Source of the DNA: Hericium rajendrae
Lineage: Eukaryota > Basidiomycota > Agaricomycetes > Russulales > Hericiaceae
Reading direction: 5' to 3'
Assembly: GCA_033439255.1 (NCBI GenBank)
Contig: CM065887.1
Coordinates: forward strand, 2,046,001 to 2,110,000
Length of the DNA stretch: 64,000 bases
Below the pieces are notes generated by a model. That model was not told the origin of the DNA, searched no databases, and was given only the letters and a program-made list of their open reading frames with translations. The stretch's first letter is position 1; the number at the start of each line of letters is the position of its first letter. Shown piece by piece: positions 11,601 through 23,780 of the stretch. A program made the translations under genes and the position numbers.

Positions 11601-12735
11601 TCACCTTATGTTCGCTCTGCAGATGCCAATGAGAAGTTGTCAAATCAATGATATACTCGTATTTTCCTTTCCTCTGCTCTCTGCCAGCAAAATGCAGTCA
11701 GTACGGCCCTTCGCCAGTAATTATCTAGACTCACTTGCAAATTCTGCAATCATGTACCTTTTGTGACTTTTCCTCACCATCCCGCCGATCATGAGTATTG
11801 TTGAAGAACTGGCAGACATCTGTGCTCGCTGATAGCTTCTTCAGCTTCTCTGCCTCACTGTTGCTACTGAGCTCAACAATCTACTGAGCTCGACAATGTG
11901 CAAGAGGTCTTTCAAGATGCCGTTGATGTTACATTCATCGGTATTAAGAGTCGCTGATGAAGGTACATCATCTGCCTTTTTCTTCCATCCATGGCCTGAA
12001 GCTTAATTCAGTCTCAATTATGCACAACGGTAATGAATTTGGAACTCACCTTTTGTTGCTGGCTTACTCTTGGCAGCCTTTTTGAGCTTCCTCTGTAGTT
12101 TCCGTGACTCCTTTCAGTTGATCTTTGCCTTCAAAGACTCGGTGGTGGTGTTGGCCATTTCAAAATTAGTGGTGGCGGCGTCAGAGTCAGCATCACTGCG
12201 AGTCTTGGTGTTACTTTTGGTGCGACTTTGATATTTCGGCTACCGAAAATACCATTCACGCCATGGTGAGTCTCTCCATCCTTGATATTTTGTATCAGCT
12301 TCTTAGATGCAACAATAGCTCATTTACTGGGAAGCGTGGCTTCAGCACTATTAGAGTTGGTGGCAGTGACATCTTCTGATGATTTAGAAGCCATGATGTC
12401 AACGATGGTGAGCTACAAGGGGAAATAGTGTGCCAGAATGTATGACTCAAGCCTTGCTATTATCCAGACAATTGCGGTGCCCTGTTTCGGCTGTCACCAC
12501 ACAACTGTACAGTATCTACAAACTAATAACTCCAACATTGACCACATCATGACCTCATAACCAAAATATTTCTGAGCTTCAAAGCCTGGGCTTGCAGGTT
12601 GGGCTTGGGCTTTCAAAGGATGAAGCCTGAGCCTCAAGCCCAGGCTTTACATTTTGGTGGGCCGGGCTGGGCTGGGCTAAATCAGGCCTGGCTTGGACAG
12701 GCTTGGGCTTTTGAGCTCAGGCCAGCAAAACGCTA
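8651..12735. mobile_element. hAT transposon, complete, 4,085 bp
   Basis: The left end TAGTATTTTGCAGGC and right end GCCAGCAAAACGCTA form imperfect inverted repeats. The flanks are 8-bp duplications GTCCCAAC (8643-8650) and GCCCCAAC (12736-12743), differing by one transition; 8 bp is the hAT hallmark. Both subterminal regions (about 8665-8800 and 12585-12715) are packed with GGGCTTGGGC/GCCTGGGC motifs, the usual layout of transposase-binding repeats. The element encodes its transposase on the minus strand. Both ends and the duplication are still recognisable. Confidence 0.9.
8872..12394 (-). CDS. hAT-family transposase with BED zinc finger; catalytic motif altered
   Basis: Cut-and-paste transposase. 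Likely start at 12394 (MASKSSEDVTATNSNS). A BED-type zinc-finger segment lies near 11730-11840 (QFFNNTHDRRDGEEKSQKVH). The core follows with SLMCDGWQASNVDAYFAVTV at 10990-10930 and WQLQSGLIGFTRLNSAHSG. The C-terminal hAT dimerisation domain lies at 9228-8990 (YPVWASLARDYLAIMASSVS, then SERAFSSTGI), ending in an acidic tail at 8872. Several introns are needed. The usual CDNASNN block reads CNNASNN near 10710, so the conserved aspartate is asparagine. A single G-to-A type transition would explain it, and it probably means the copy is inactive. Exon borders were not all resolved. Confidence 0.8.
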
Positions 12736-12771
12736 GCCCCAACACAGTTTAATCAATGTACCTTCAATCAA

Positions 12772-13394
12772 TTGACCATGAGTAGCACCACCGCAAAAAC
12801 CTCCTCTCTGATGCTGTCCACAGATGTACCATCACTCACTACCTCTCGACTGTCAAACCATCTCTATGACATACCGTTCCTTGCAGATGATGACAGCAAC
12901 TATATGTCTTGGAAGTTCAGGACCAAGATGGTCCTCAAAGTCTGCAGACTATAGGTGATAGTGGAGAGAACCGAGAAGGAACCAGCAACCAGCATGACCA
13001 AAAAGAAAAAGGAAGCCTGGTGCACCAAAAATTATGATGTGCAAGCACAGATTTGTCTCATGCTCAACCAGGAACCTTTAAACACTGTGCTGGACATAAC
13101 AACTGTAGAAGCAGCATGAAAGAAGTTGAGCGAGTGGTATGAAGACAAAGGCAAGCAGAAAATTGCTTCTCTTATTGGTGAGCTCTTCCAGAGCATGTTC
13201 ACAGATGATGCACCTATCGAGCTGCAAATTAATGACATACACCGTACTGGACACATGCTCACTGCACTTGGCAGCAAGCTCAACAACAAGCTTATTGCTG
13301 TCACTATCATCATGTCCCTTCTCTCCTCCTATGACACACTGAAAACAATCCTTATGCATTGCTTGACATTGACAACATTGCAACACAGGTCCTA
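12772..13394 (+). pseudogene. Ty1/copia gag fragment (fossil)
   Basis: Gag-like coding remnant of a Ty1/copia LTR retrotransposon: an N-terminal segment with NYMSWKFRTKMVLK and a downstream segment with KLSEWYEDKGKQKIASLIGE and ALGSKLNNKLIAVTIIMSLL. Only gag is visible; no protease, integrase or reverse transcriptase follows. It looks broken, with at least two breaks and a 3' truncation where element X begins. It is an old fossil. Confidence 0.75.
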
Positions 13395-13492
13395 CCATCT
13401 GAAAAATATAACAGTGGTATATAACACTATATAGCTTATATAGCTCTGATAGGGCCATAGCATTCTCCTTTTCTATATAGCTCCTCATAGTA

Positions 13493-13682
13493 CATCAGCA
13501 AACCTTTCCACTTACTTGTTGACCTTGTTTGCCTTTTTTTCATCTGGTTTATCTGGTTTGTGTCTGATTTGTCTAGTTATTGTTTGGAATCTGCAAAATC
13601 AGACAAACCAGATGCAAACCAGATAAACCAGATAAAAAAAAGGCAAACAAGGTCAACAAGTAGATGGAAAGGTTTGCTGATG
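13493..13682. mobile_element. 190-bp foldback MITE with TA flanks
   Basis: Nearly perfect inverted repeat with termini CATCAGCAAACCTTTCC and its complement, arms of about 80 bp around a short loop. TA dinucleotides lie at 13491-13492 and 13683-13684, typical of Tc1/mariner-mobilised MITEs. It is inserted in the TATAGCT repeat of element X copy 1. Confidence 0.85.
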
Positions 13683-14576
13683 TAGTCTTCTTTTCTACAT
13701 AGCTTCTCATAGCAGCAAGACAATCTATATAAAGCTATCATAGCTCTCATAGCTATCATAGACATCTATAATAGAACAATAGCTATTATAATTACCATAG
13801 CATATAGTAGTTATTGTAGCTATATTAGCTATGTGGCATATCTTTGATATCATATTATATCCAGCTAGTAAGACTGCTATCTACTCTATATCATCTCTAT
13901 CAACAATGTTACTCAAAGGATGCTATATACTCATCAATAAAATAAAATAACTATAGCACATATGAAACATTCAAAACATCAAAAATTTACAAGCATTATA
14001 TTTTGGATAATATTGAATTACAACACATCTAATACAATCACTACAAACAATACTACAGATTCATGATGCACTACAAAAATAAGATAAGATATAAGATAAA
14101 CAAAAGATAAGATATAAGATAAACAAAAGATAAGATAAGATAAGAAAATAAAAAGACATAAGGCTTACCTAAGGTAAAAAAAGCGAAATTGAAAAGCCTA
14201 CAAAGAATAATAGGGTTGATAAACAAGGAAACAACATAACAACTTACCAAACATAAGAAAGTTAAAGCACAAGAAGAAAGAATGACGAAAGATGAGAGAT
14301 TGTAGTGGTAGAGAGAAGAGAGAGAAAGCATGTTGTGCATGCCTTATATAGATGTGACGAGCGGAGCACCAAATACAGGTAATGTGACTCGGCCTGGGCA
14401 CTGCCGGATGCTGCATCAGAGACTAAGGCAGCAGACATCTTTAACTTTGTGTTGCTACCTGGTAGCTTGTAATATAGTGGTCAGCTACTTAGCTCATTCA
14501 ATCATATTGTATTGATGAAAATTAATTACTATTTCCTACATTTTAACCTATTTTATTTGATTTACTAACCTCAAGA

Positions 14577-14636
14577 CATTCGAACTTATGCACATTTGAT
14601 GGCTGAGCCATCAAAATGCACATCGAAGTTCGAATG
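14577..14636. repeat. 60-bp palindrome in element X
   Basis: CATTCGAACTT... pairs with ...AAGTTCGAATG, and an inner pair of TTTGATGGCT and AGCCATCAAA surrounds a 1-base centre. As RNA it would form a long hairpin. A weaker counterpart is present in copy 2 near 44415-44480. Confidence 0.7.
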
Positions 14637-15067
14637 TTCAACTCGTCTCCCACCACCACTCCCCTGCCTCTCCTCCCCTCCCTCCTTCTGTTCTCTCCCA
14701 TCAATTGGAACACTGAAGGAGGGTATTCAGGTGATGATGGCCACTAAGGTGAGTAAAAAAAAATCTCATTCTGTTTATTTGTGCTAATGTAGAGAGTACC
14801 GCTCGTTCAAGTGATACTCTCGACCTGCTGTCTCCTGCACCTCTTTCTGCCTCCTCTTGCTGTCACCTCACCATCACTCCTGCTGTCATCTCCCATCACC
14901 TCTCATTGTTCAGCATTGTTGTCACACTCATAGTGGCTGGCATGCTGTCTCCCAATGCCCACATCCACGTGTGCCAGTGCACGCACCTTGCTGAACAATG
15001 CCACATCCCATTGCATCTCAGATGGACTGTATTTCTCATGTACAGTCTTACGATCCCATACACGGTG

Positions 15068-15490
15068 TGTCAAGACTCGGTCGTAGACAGCAGAGAACCA
15101 CCCAAGTCACCAGTGATGATGAGAGCGAGAGAGCAGAGAGCGACTAGCAGCGCAGTGACCTGTATTGGAAGTACAGTACGGTACAGACAAAATGGACAAT
15201 CTAGGGAAATAGACGAGTGACAGGGAGCCTATAAGTACTGGGACGACAATGGGAAAAGAACAATGGACACCATAACGGGTCGAACAATAGAGTGAGAACA
15301 ATGGTGGCCAAAAGGAGAACAATGGGAGGGAGAACAATAGGATGTCCCAAAGGGGAACAAGGGCATGGGTGAAGGATAGCCCCAGGTCATGTGAGGAAGT
15401 GAACATGTGATGGGGCTGCTGGAGCACATGACCGACGCGATGCCTTGATGGCAGAGAAGAAGGCGGAGAGAAATGGAGCGATCCGTGACA
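15068..15490 (-). repeat. 3' LTR of gypsy element 1
   Basis: 423 bp, matching the LTRs at 22133-22555, 28797-29219 and 52661-53083. Contains a run of spaced ACAATGG-type motifs. Confidence 0.95.
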
Positions 15491-18400
15491 TCACCCCCTC
15501 TCTAAGACGCACTTTCACCTGGAGTGCGTGATGAGCATGGACAGGGTCGAGGTAGATGAGTCCACGAAGATTGAGAGCCTTGAGTGCATGCGGATGGCAG
15601 GTGTAGAAGTCGGTGATTGCACCATGGGCATTGGAAAGGGAGGTACGTGAAAGCCACTGATTTTCTGAATCAGGGTAGCCTGCCCATTTGACGAGATATT
15701 CAATGCCGCGTTTGTTCCGGGTGAGACGAGCATCGAGGACAGACTCAACTTTGTACTCTTCCTCGCCCTCCACAAGGTCAGGTGGTGGTGCAGGGAAGTT
15801 GGGACCATGAGCATCGGTTTCCTTGTAAGGGGACAACAGGGACGTGTGGAACACCGGGTGGATACGCCAGGTGGGCAGTAGCTTCAGTCAATAAGAGACG
15901 GGGCCCAGGACGTCAGTGATTTCAAAAGGTCCCAGGCGTCGATCAGCAAGCTTAGCTTTGGGTCGCGTGGTTTTGATGTTCTTGCCATCGAGCCAGACCT
16001 TGTCACCAACCTGAAAGTGGATGGTGTCATGCATATGGTCCTGGTTGTTGCGCTTCATGAGATCAGCAGCTGTTTGAAGGCTAGCCTGGACCTCAGTGCG
16101 AAGTTATTCGAGGTGACGGAAACGATCCTCAACGGCGGGTGTAGACGATGTGGGGTTGACAGTGGGGATGGCAGTGGGAATATAGCCGAGGAGCATTTCA
16201 AATGGAGCTCGGTTAGTGGCGCTGTGGATACGGTGGTTGTGCAAGAACTCAGCATAAGGGAGCCATTGGACCCAATCATCCTGACAGTAGTTGCAGAAGG
16301 TACAAAGGAACTGCTCGAGTTCTTGATTGACACGTTCTGACTCGCCATCGGTCTGTGGATGATAGGCGGTGCTGAGGGAGGACTTGATACCAAGTTTGTC
16401 AAAGACACCACGCATGACTTTGCCTGCATACTGTGGGCCATGATCAGAGATGAGGCGTTCCCAGAGGCCGTAGTTCCGATAAATCCTGTCAAAAAGGATG
16501 TCGACTGTGCCATCACTGGTAATGGTCTCTTTACAAGGAGTGAAGGAGACGTGCTTTGTAAAATGGTCAACGACCACATTGATGGAGTCATAGCCTTGGC
16601 ATTCTGGGAGTTTGACAATGAAGTCCGAGGTAATGTCTTGGAAGGGACGGGTAGGGATGGCATTGGGAATTGTTTCAACATGAGGGCGGTGATTTTGAAC
16701 CTTGGTGGCCTGGCAGGTAGCACAGCCATCAACATAATCACGAACGAAGACAGACATACCGGGCCACCAGTAGTTGCGACTGAGGAGCTCATAGGTCTTG
16801 TAGCGTCCTGGGTGACCAGCCATGGGGGTGTCATGATGCAGCTTGACGATGTCCCGATGAAGGTCCTTGTCAGCAGGGATGTAGACTTTGCCACGAAAGA
16901 GGATGAGGCCATCCTCGTAGTTCCATTCTTGGAGGTTCTTGACGAGGGAGCGAGGACCATTGTTCAGGATCACATCAAGGGCTTGAACAACCTCAATGTC
17001 CTTGGTCTTGGCATTGCGAATGCGTTGGCGAAGATCAGCATTGCCAATGGACTTGACAGCAGCTGGACATGTAGCACGGATCTGGAAGTACTTGGGGTCG
17101 AGGAGGACATGATCAGAGTTGTCGTCGTCCACCCCCTCTCTATGGTCAGGTCGTCTCGACATGGCATCTGGCCGGTGATGAATACCGGGTTTGTGGATCA
17201 GGGTGAAGTCGAAACAAGTGAGGAAGAGAGCCCAGCGAGCTTGACGACGACTCAGCTTTTGGGCAGACTTGAAGTATTCCAGGTTCTTATGGTCGGTCCA
17301 GATCTCCACAGTATGGGGAGAACCTTCCAGGTAGTGGCGCCAGGCTTCGAGGGCACGGATGATGGCCAGGAGTTCCTTGTCATAGATGTCGTAGTTGCGT
17401 TCAGGGGCAGTGAAGGCCTTGGAGATGTAAGCAACAGGGTGCCATTGCTCGTCCTCCCCGCACTGGGATAGGATACCTCCTGTAGCATAGTCTGAGGCAT
17501 CGACCTCAACCAGGTAGGGTTTGGACGGGTCAGGCATGATAAGGACTGGGGACGAGGTGAACGCAGCTTTAAGGGCCTCAAAGGCATGTTGACATTCAGC
17601 AGACCAGGCCCAAGGATGGTCTTTCTTGGTAAGGTCAAACATGGGACGAGCGACTTTGGAGAAGTCCTGGATAAAGCGTCGATAGAAGTTGCCAAAGCCA
17701 ACAAAGGACTGGATGTCCTTGACGTTACGAGGGGCAGGCCATTCAGCAATGCCTGCAACCTTGACGGGGTCCATGGCGAGCGTGTTATGGGAGATGATGA
17801 GACCGAGGAACTCAACTGAGGGCTGCTCGAACGAGCACTTCTCTGGTTTGAGGAAGAGGTCATTGTCCTGGAGGCGTTGGAGGACCTTGCGCACAAGGTC
17901 GCGATGTTCTTCGAGGGTTTCGGTGAAAATGAGGATATCGTCCATGTAGATGACGACTTTGCCCGTATCGATGAGATCCTTGAAAAGTTCATTCATCATT
18001 CCTTGGAACGTGGCAGGGGAGTTGGTAAGACCAAAAAACATCACCAGGGGTTCAAAGAGACCACGGTTGGTTTTGAAGGCGGCTTTCCATTTGTCGCCCT
18101 CCTTGATGCGAACGTTGTTGTAACCCCAATGAACGTCCATCTTGGAGAAGACTTTGGCACCCTTGAGCTTGTCAACGAGTTCAGAGATGAGGGGCAGGGG
18201 ATATTCATTCTTGATGGTGCCTTTGTTGAGGTTGCGATAGTCCTGGACGGGGCGTAGTTTTCCATCTTTTTTCTTGATAAAGAAGAAGGGACTCGCCATA
18301 GGGGATTTGGAAGGATGGATGTAGCCTTTCTTGACCTGGTCATCAAGGAATGAATCGAGGTCCTCCTGCTCGGTAGGAGCCATGGGATAGACCTTGCAGG

Positions 18401-18900
18401 AACGGGGTTCAAAACCATCTTTCAGGTCAATGGCGTGATCCCAAGGGCGACGTTCGGGGAGGCGATAGGAGGATTCCTCGTCGAAGACAGGTTGGAAATC
18501 CTGATACTGAGGGGGAACCATCTCAGCAAAGGACTTCTCTGCAACACGAGTGGCCACACGCTCCGCCAGTTTCTGAGCATTGGTGAAAGAGCGACAGATA
18601 CGGATGGTGTGTTGATAGTCAGGGTCGTCGTCTGGTGGGGGTGGTGTGTCCCAGTCAGGGAGAACACCAGCTAGACGAAGGCCCTCTTCAACCCAGTCAT
18701 CATCGACATTAGGTCGGGGGTCATCGTCCTCGGTGAATAGACATGCAGGGACTTTGGACAGGTGGATGCGGCGAAGGCGGACACCTTGGACTCGGCGAGC
18801 GGGGATCACGTATTTGGGAAGTGGAGCAGCGACAAATGGTGGGGGCAGTGGGAGCAATGGAGGGGGGCACGATGGGGGGAGCAGTACTGCAGCAGCGCTG
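15491..18900 (-). pseudogene. Gypsy element 1: pol part from post-protease linker to chromodomain (fossil)
   Basis: Pol segment of the split chromovirus. In element order it shows reverse transcriptase, RNase H, integrase (zinc finger and core) and a C-terminal chromodomain. It is truncated at its 5' side by the 30.9-kb insertion, so protease and gag lie at 49821-52660. The domains match gypsy element 2 closely. Confidence 0.9.
18892..18900. other. Left target-site duplication of the giant element
   Basis: GCAGCGCTG; partner at 49821-49829 (GCAGTGCTG). The uninterrupted gypsy copy has this 9-mer once (complement within 25392-25404). Confidence 0.85.
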
Positions 18901-19850
18901 AGCCGTGGTTGCTACTGTAGTAGAATAGTTACTACTATAGCAGTACAAAAGGCATACTTTTAACCACTGTTATCAATTCTACTAGAAGTAATTACTACCA
19001 CTGCTAATACGGCTGTAGAATGGCTAGCTCTGCTTTGGTAGTAGTATTCACTAGCTCTGTCCCTCTACAAACTGTAGTATTTACTAGCACGGCTCGTTTA
19101 CTGGGCATTTTTTACTAGGCTCCAGTATTAGTATTTACTAGGCTGGCTGATTTCTTGACTGTAATTACTACAATTCCAGCTCCAGTAACATTAGTATTTA
19201 CTAGCGCGGCTTATTTACCGCTCGTCTAGTATTTACTAGTGCCACTTTGCTAACCATATTTACTAGTACTGATTTGCTAACCGTATTTACTAGTACCACT
19301 TGACTAACCGTACTTATTACTATACTTAGCTCCGGTGGCCCCACCCGTAGTATTTACTAGTGTGGCTTGTTTACTGGGCATTTTTTACTACTAGGCTCCA
19401 GTATTAGTATCTACTAAGCTAGCTCATTTCCTGACCATAATTACTACAATTCCGGCTCTAGTAACATTAGTATTTACTAGTGCGGCTTATTTATCACTCA
19501 TCTAGTATTTACTAGTACCGCTTTGCTAACCGTATTTACTAGTACCACTTGACTAACCGTACTTATTACTATAGCTCCAGTGGCCCCACCCATAGTATTT
19601 ACCAGCACGGCTCATTTACTAATCGTACTTACTAGTCGCGCTCTGGCTACAGTAACATTAGTACTTACTAGCGCACTTGTTCACTGCTCCCGTAGTATTT
19701 ACTAGTCCAGCTCATTTACTAATTGTACTTACTATGGCTCCGGTTGTAGCAGTATTAGTACTTATTAGCATGCTTGTATTAGTACAATTTACTAGTGCGG
19801 CTCGTTAACCGCTCTCGTAGTGTTTACTTAGTCCAATTCGTTGTGTTGCC
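18901..19850. repeat. Left terminal and subterminal repeats of the giant element
   Basis: The first 100 bp pair with 49725-49820 as inverted repeats. Beyond this come some twenty copies of GTAGTATTTACTAG-like motifs. They are partly arranged in tandem units of about 280 bp (units starting near 19073 and 19353, a third partial near 19590). The motif is a near-palindrome and is the expected layout for transposase-binding sites. Confidence 0.85.
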
Positions 19851-20296
19851 TCATACCAAATGTAATTGCTAAGTTACAATCCTGCTTGTATGTGACTTCG
19901 GATCTCTGTCGGGATCACACATAAGCATGATGTGTCAGCTTTCGCTAATACCGTTGCCAGAAGCAAAGTCTGCAAAGTAGTATCTACGAACTTGCGGATA
20001 CAAGTACGATGTCTTTGTCAATAAACAAAGACACACGCGCTTCGAATAACCTTAGCTCTTAATAGTAGGCACTGGAAATCAGCCATTATTATTACCATCA
20101 GAGTGATGTAACCTAAATGAAGAAGGTAGTGAAGTATAGAAGGTCACGAAATATAGTTAAACTCGAAAAGATAAACAAATGTTGCCTCCCGACGAGGATC
20201 TGGAGACACGATCAGTTGTAAGCGAGGACCTGATCACAGTACTGAAAGCTTCGCGCTGCAAATGTGCAAACAAACAACACAAAGTATGTCAACAAG
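19851..20296. other. Spacer, nothing recognised
   Basis: Between the left subterminal repeats and the stop codon of gene A. No supported gene; presumably holds the 3' end of the gene A transcript. Confidence 0.5.
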
Positions 20297-22132
20297 TTAG
20301 AAAATGTCATCACAATGCACAACAACGACGCACCATTTTGACGACCCCTCGACAGCATCCTCGTCGTCCTCCAAGCCATGCTTCAGAGTCCGGCTTGCTG
20401 CCCGCGCCAAGTTCTGGACCATCTGCTTGAGCACCCAGTCCACATCCTCGACCACGGATTCCCACTCATTCCTGTCCTTATCTGACGTTGCGATGTCGTT
20501 CCACCATGCCAGGCACACCAAAACAAGCTCTATCCCATTCCTACCTCCTTTCGCCCTCGCCAACCAAGTCTCGCCATCTGGCACTGCTCGACTAAGGGGC
20601 CATTCATCGCCCCTCCATTCAGGCTGCAAGTCTATCCACCAGTCACGCACACTGCTACCGAACTCAGCCGGCTTTCCAAGGTCGGGCGGCTTAGCAAAAC
20701 CACGCCCACGACCCTGCCATACCTTGATCTGAGATGGACGGCTCGTGGTTGACAGCACAAACCGTTTGCCCTAGTAGATTGGGTCAGTGTCGATCGGTGA
20801 TTAGGTACGTTTTCGCAGCTTACCTTTCCAACTGGGAAACCTAATGCCTTGTCAAATTCAGCCCAGGATCCCATCACACCTTGCCACGTCTCGGTTTCGC
20901 TACTAGCTTTCAAGGAGGCGTAGTCCTCCTGGAACCAGCTAAGCCATGCGGTGTCAATCTCCTTGTCGCCACCATCACTCTCTCTTATCTCGAAGTCTCC
21001 AGCTTCCGGGCCTGTGCTCGCCACTCGGCCGTCGCTCGCAGGGCTCTGTCCTTGTGGCTCGGGAGCCTTGGCTCCTATCGTGGCAGTTCCACCCTCCAAG
21101 TGCGATCCTTTTGCCAACGGGGTAGTAGTGTGTACAGCAGTAGACGTCGTAACTGCCATGGGAGTTTGGGGCATCGGGGGAGTCATTTGTTGGACAGTAT
21201 CTATGGTATGTTCCTTTAAAGTATTTGTCTCGCTCATGTTCATATCAGTAGCGACAAACAAAAACGCTGGTCCCGCATTGCCGTTGGGTTGCCCAGCGGC
21301 AGGGGGTGCACCCGAAGCAGTTTCTTGGGTAGGCCCGTCTGTCTGCGATGGAGTGCTACTAGGAGCTGGGGGCGTGGGACCACCGTTGCTCTGTACTGGG
21401 CCTATGTTTTTGGTAGGCAGAGTGATATGGGATGCAGTGGGAGCTAGAGTCGGGGCGGTAGCAGAGGTAGTCGCAGCAGCAGCAGCAGCAGCAGCAGAAG
21501 TAGCCGCAGTGGCAGCAGAGGTAGCCGCAGCGGCAGCAGAGGTAGCCGCAGTGGCAGTCATGGTGGCGCCGCTGGTCTGCATAGGCTCACCTGTGCCAGT
21601 CTCTCCGCCAATCGACTCATGCTGTGACGAAGCAGCGCTGGGCTTTGGATCAAGGCTGTCGCTGGTACTGGTGATGATGCCCGACGTCTGAGCACTGGAT
21701 GGGATAGAACGGTCATTAGCAAGGAATGTCCGTTTTTCAGATCATTTATTGCCCGTGCACTCACATTTCTTGTGTTTTCTTCAAGCGGGAAGACTCGCGC
21801 TCTGGTGGTTTGGATCCTTTCAGTACGCGTGGCTTCCGGTTCCTCTTCTTCTTCCCCTTGGCAAGTGCCTTCTCCTCTTCTGTGAATTCGGGCTTGTCAA
21901 GTCCGGCGACTGACAGCAGACATTGTATATTCGCAATGCGCTCCTCACGCTCCCTCAAGTAGAGCGTGTTCTCATCTTCCTCCTCCTCCTCCTCCTCCTT
22001 CTCGCTCTCCTCACCCTCTTCGCTATCTTTACCGTCGTCTTTGCTGCCATCCACGGTGGATTCTGCCTGCTCTTCCGTGCTTTTGTCGGCGGGGGCAGCA
22101 CTCAATGTATCTCTGCTCGTGGACGCCTCGGG

Positions 22133-22555
22133 TGTCACGGATCGCTCCATTTCTCTCCGCCTTCTTCTCTGCCATCAAGGCATCGCGTCGGTCATGTGCT
22201 CCAGCAGCCTTATCACATGTTCACTTCCTCACATGACCTGGGGCTATCCTTCACCCATGCCCTTGTTCCCCTTTGGGACATCCTATTGTTCTCCCTCCCA
22301 TTGTTCTCCTTTTGGCCACCATTGTTCTCACTCTATTGTTCGACCCGTTATGGTGTCCATTGTTCTTTTCCCATTGTCGTCCCAGTACTTATAGGCTCTC
22401 TGTCGCTTGCCTATTTCCCTAGATTGTCCATTTCGTCTGTACCGTACTGTACCTCCAATACAGGTCACTGCGCTGCTAGTCGCTCTCTGCTCTCTCGCTC
22501 TCATCACCACTGGTGACTTGGGTGGTTCTCTGCTGTCTACGACCGAGTCTTGACA
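22133..22555 (+). repeat. 5' LTR of gypsy element 2
   Basis: 423 bp, TG...CA ends. Confidence 0.95.
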
Positions 22556-23780
22556 CCTGGACAATCTCTCATACACCCGCCTCACCTCCCTACTATCGCC
22601 CATCATACCTCTCTTCTTTGAACCCTTCACCGCCGACATTTTCACCGTATCTCGACATCCATTCCATCAACCTCATCTCTCCTTCCCCATCGCCAACACC
22701 ATCGAGGGCAGTGCACTCATTCCTCTCCTCCGCTATTGTGCTGTGAAGCGTTGGGAAGCCGAAGGAGTTTGGTTTTGATTGAGATCGTGGAAACCACGCG
22801 CAGGTGCTATCTCCATTGCCTTATACGTTCGAATTCGAGTTGCTTTTGATGTCGACTTGCAAGAATTCACGTTTGGTGCCTCGGACATCACCTACCACTG
22901 TCGCCAACCCAACCGAGGATCCCCTGTGAGCATCCTGCCATCGACCTCGTTCCTCTTTTGCACACTAGGTTTCTTCACCCCAGAACCCTCGCCTGAGCCT
23001 GTGTGGGCCAGAGAACGTCTCGGCCACCAATTCCTCAGAACCTCGTACTCCACCACCTTGTACCCTCGTGCCCTTGGACGTCGTCCAGTTGCGGCAGACT
23101 TCCTGTAGGTTGTCACCATTGATTCCACCGACCCCCGCTTCCAGACCACTGCACCCTTCCCACTCGGAATCTTCGAGTCCCTTGGGGACTACCACGTTTA
23201 CACCCTTGCTGGCATCGCCCGGATCCACTTTTCTCACCAAGACCCTGCCACCCGCCAGTGGTACTTCGCTGAGTGCGAAGACTTCCCCTACCTCGAACTC
23301 GTTGACTTCGACGTTGCCAGAGAAGAACACCACTGCCTACACCCAGCCACTCCACCGCTCCCCACCGTTGCTCCTCCTAGTATCGACTCCCCTCCTGCAC
23401 GCACCGAACCCCTCTTTGTACCAACAGGTATCATCTTCAACGCCGTTACCAGGAAGTACTACGCATACCGTTCCAACTCTCGACGCCTAGTCGTTGGCTG
23501 GAGACCAAACCTAGTAGAAGGAAGAGATCAGTGGTTTTGGCAGGCCAGTAGCGTTTTCATCACTGAACCTGAACTCGCTCTCTCTCACCAAGTCCTAGAA
23601 GCCCGCAAGCAAGAGCGAGTTTCCCGGCTCGCAGTCCTCCGCTCACCACTACCCCCTCGCATCCCAACCCCGATACCAATCCCCTCACCCACTCCACCTG
23701 TTACCACTGTTACATCCACATCCACCGTCAACGTCAAACCGATCATTGCCCCAGCTCCCCCTGTTCAGCTGCCTGACGAC

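Larger units (their letters stand above)
13395..15067 (+). mobile_element. Non-autonomous element X, copy 1, left part
   Basis: The left end CCATCTGAAAAAT mirrors the right end ATTTTTCAGATGA at 54277-54289. The copy was later split by gypsy element 1, leaving 13395-15067 and 53084-54289. Order: TATAGCTATCATAGC-type repeat, an inserted MITE, an A-rich AAGATAAG tract, a segment with a TATA box read on the minus strand (14343-14350), a strong palindrome at 14577-14636, a hairpin near 14790-14815 with GAGAGTACC/ACTCTC arms, then a CT/TG-rich segment. The same order in reverse is found in copy 2 (42786-45662). No protein is recognised. Confidence 0.7.

Noticed and set aside
14060-14530. Possible LTR of a copia element
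   Set aside because: It has a TATA box, but its partner at 44480-45240 sits inside element X copy 2 in the same relative place, and no paired LTR or duplication was found. It is best treated as part of X.
16359-17471. 370-codon open frame opposite the gypsy pol (and its twin at 26816-27928)
   Set aside because: Exact antisense shadow of the integrase/RNase H region; present in both gypsy copies only because pol is conserved.
18901-19850. CRISPR-like array
   Set aside because: The repeats are degenerate, unevenly spaced, near-palindromic motifs at transposon ends in a fungal genome.
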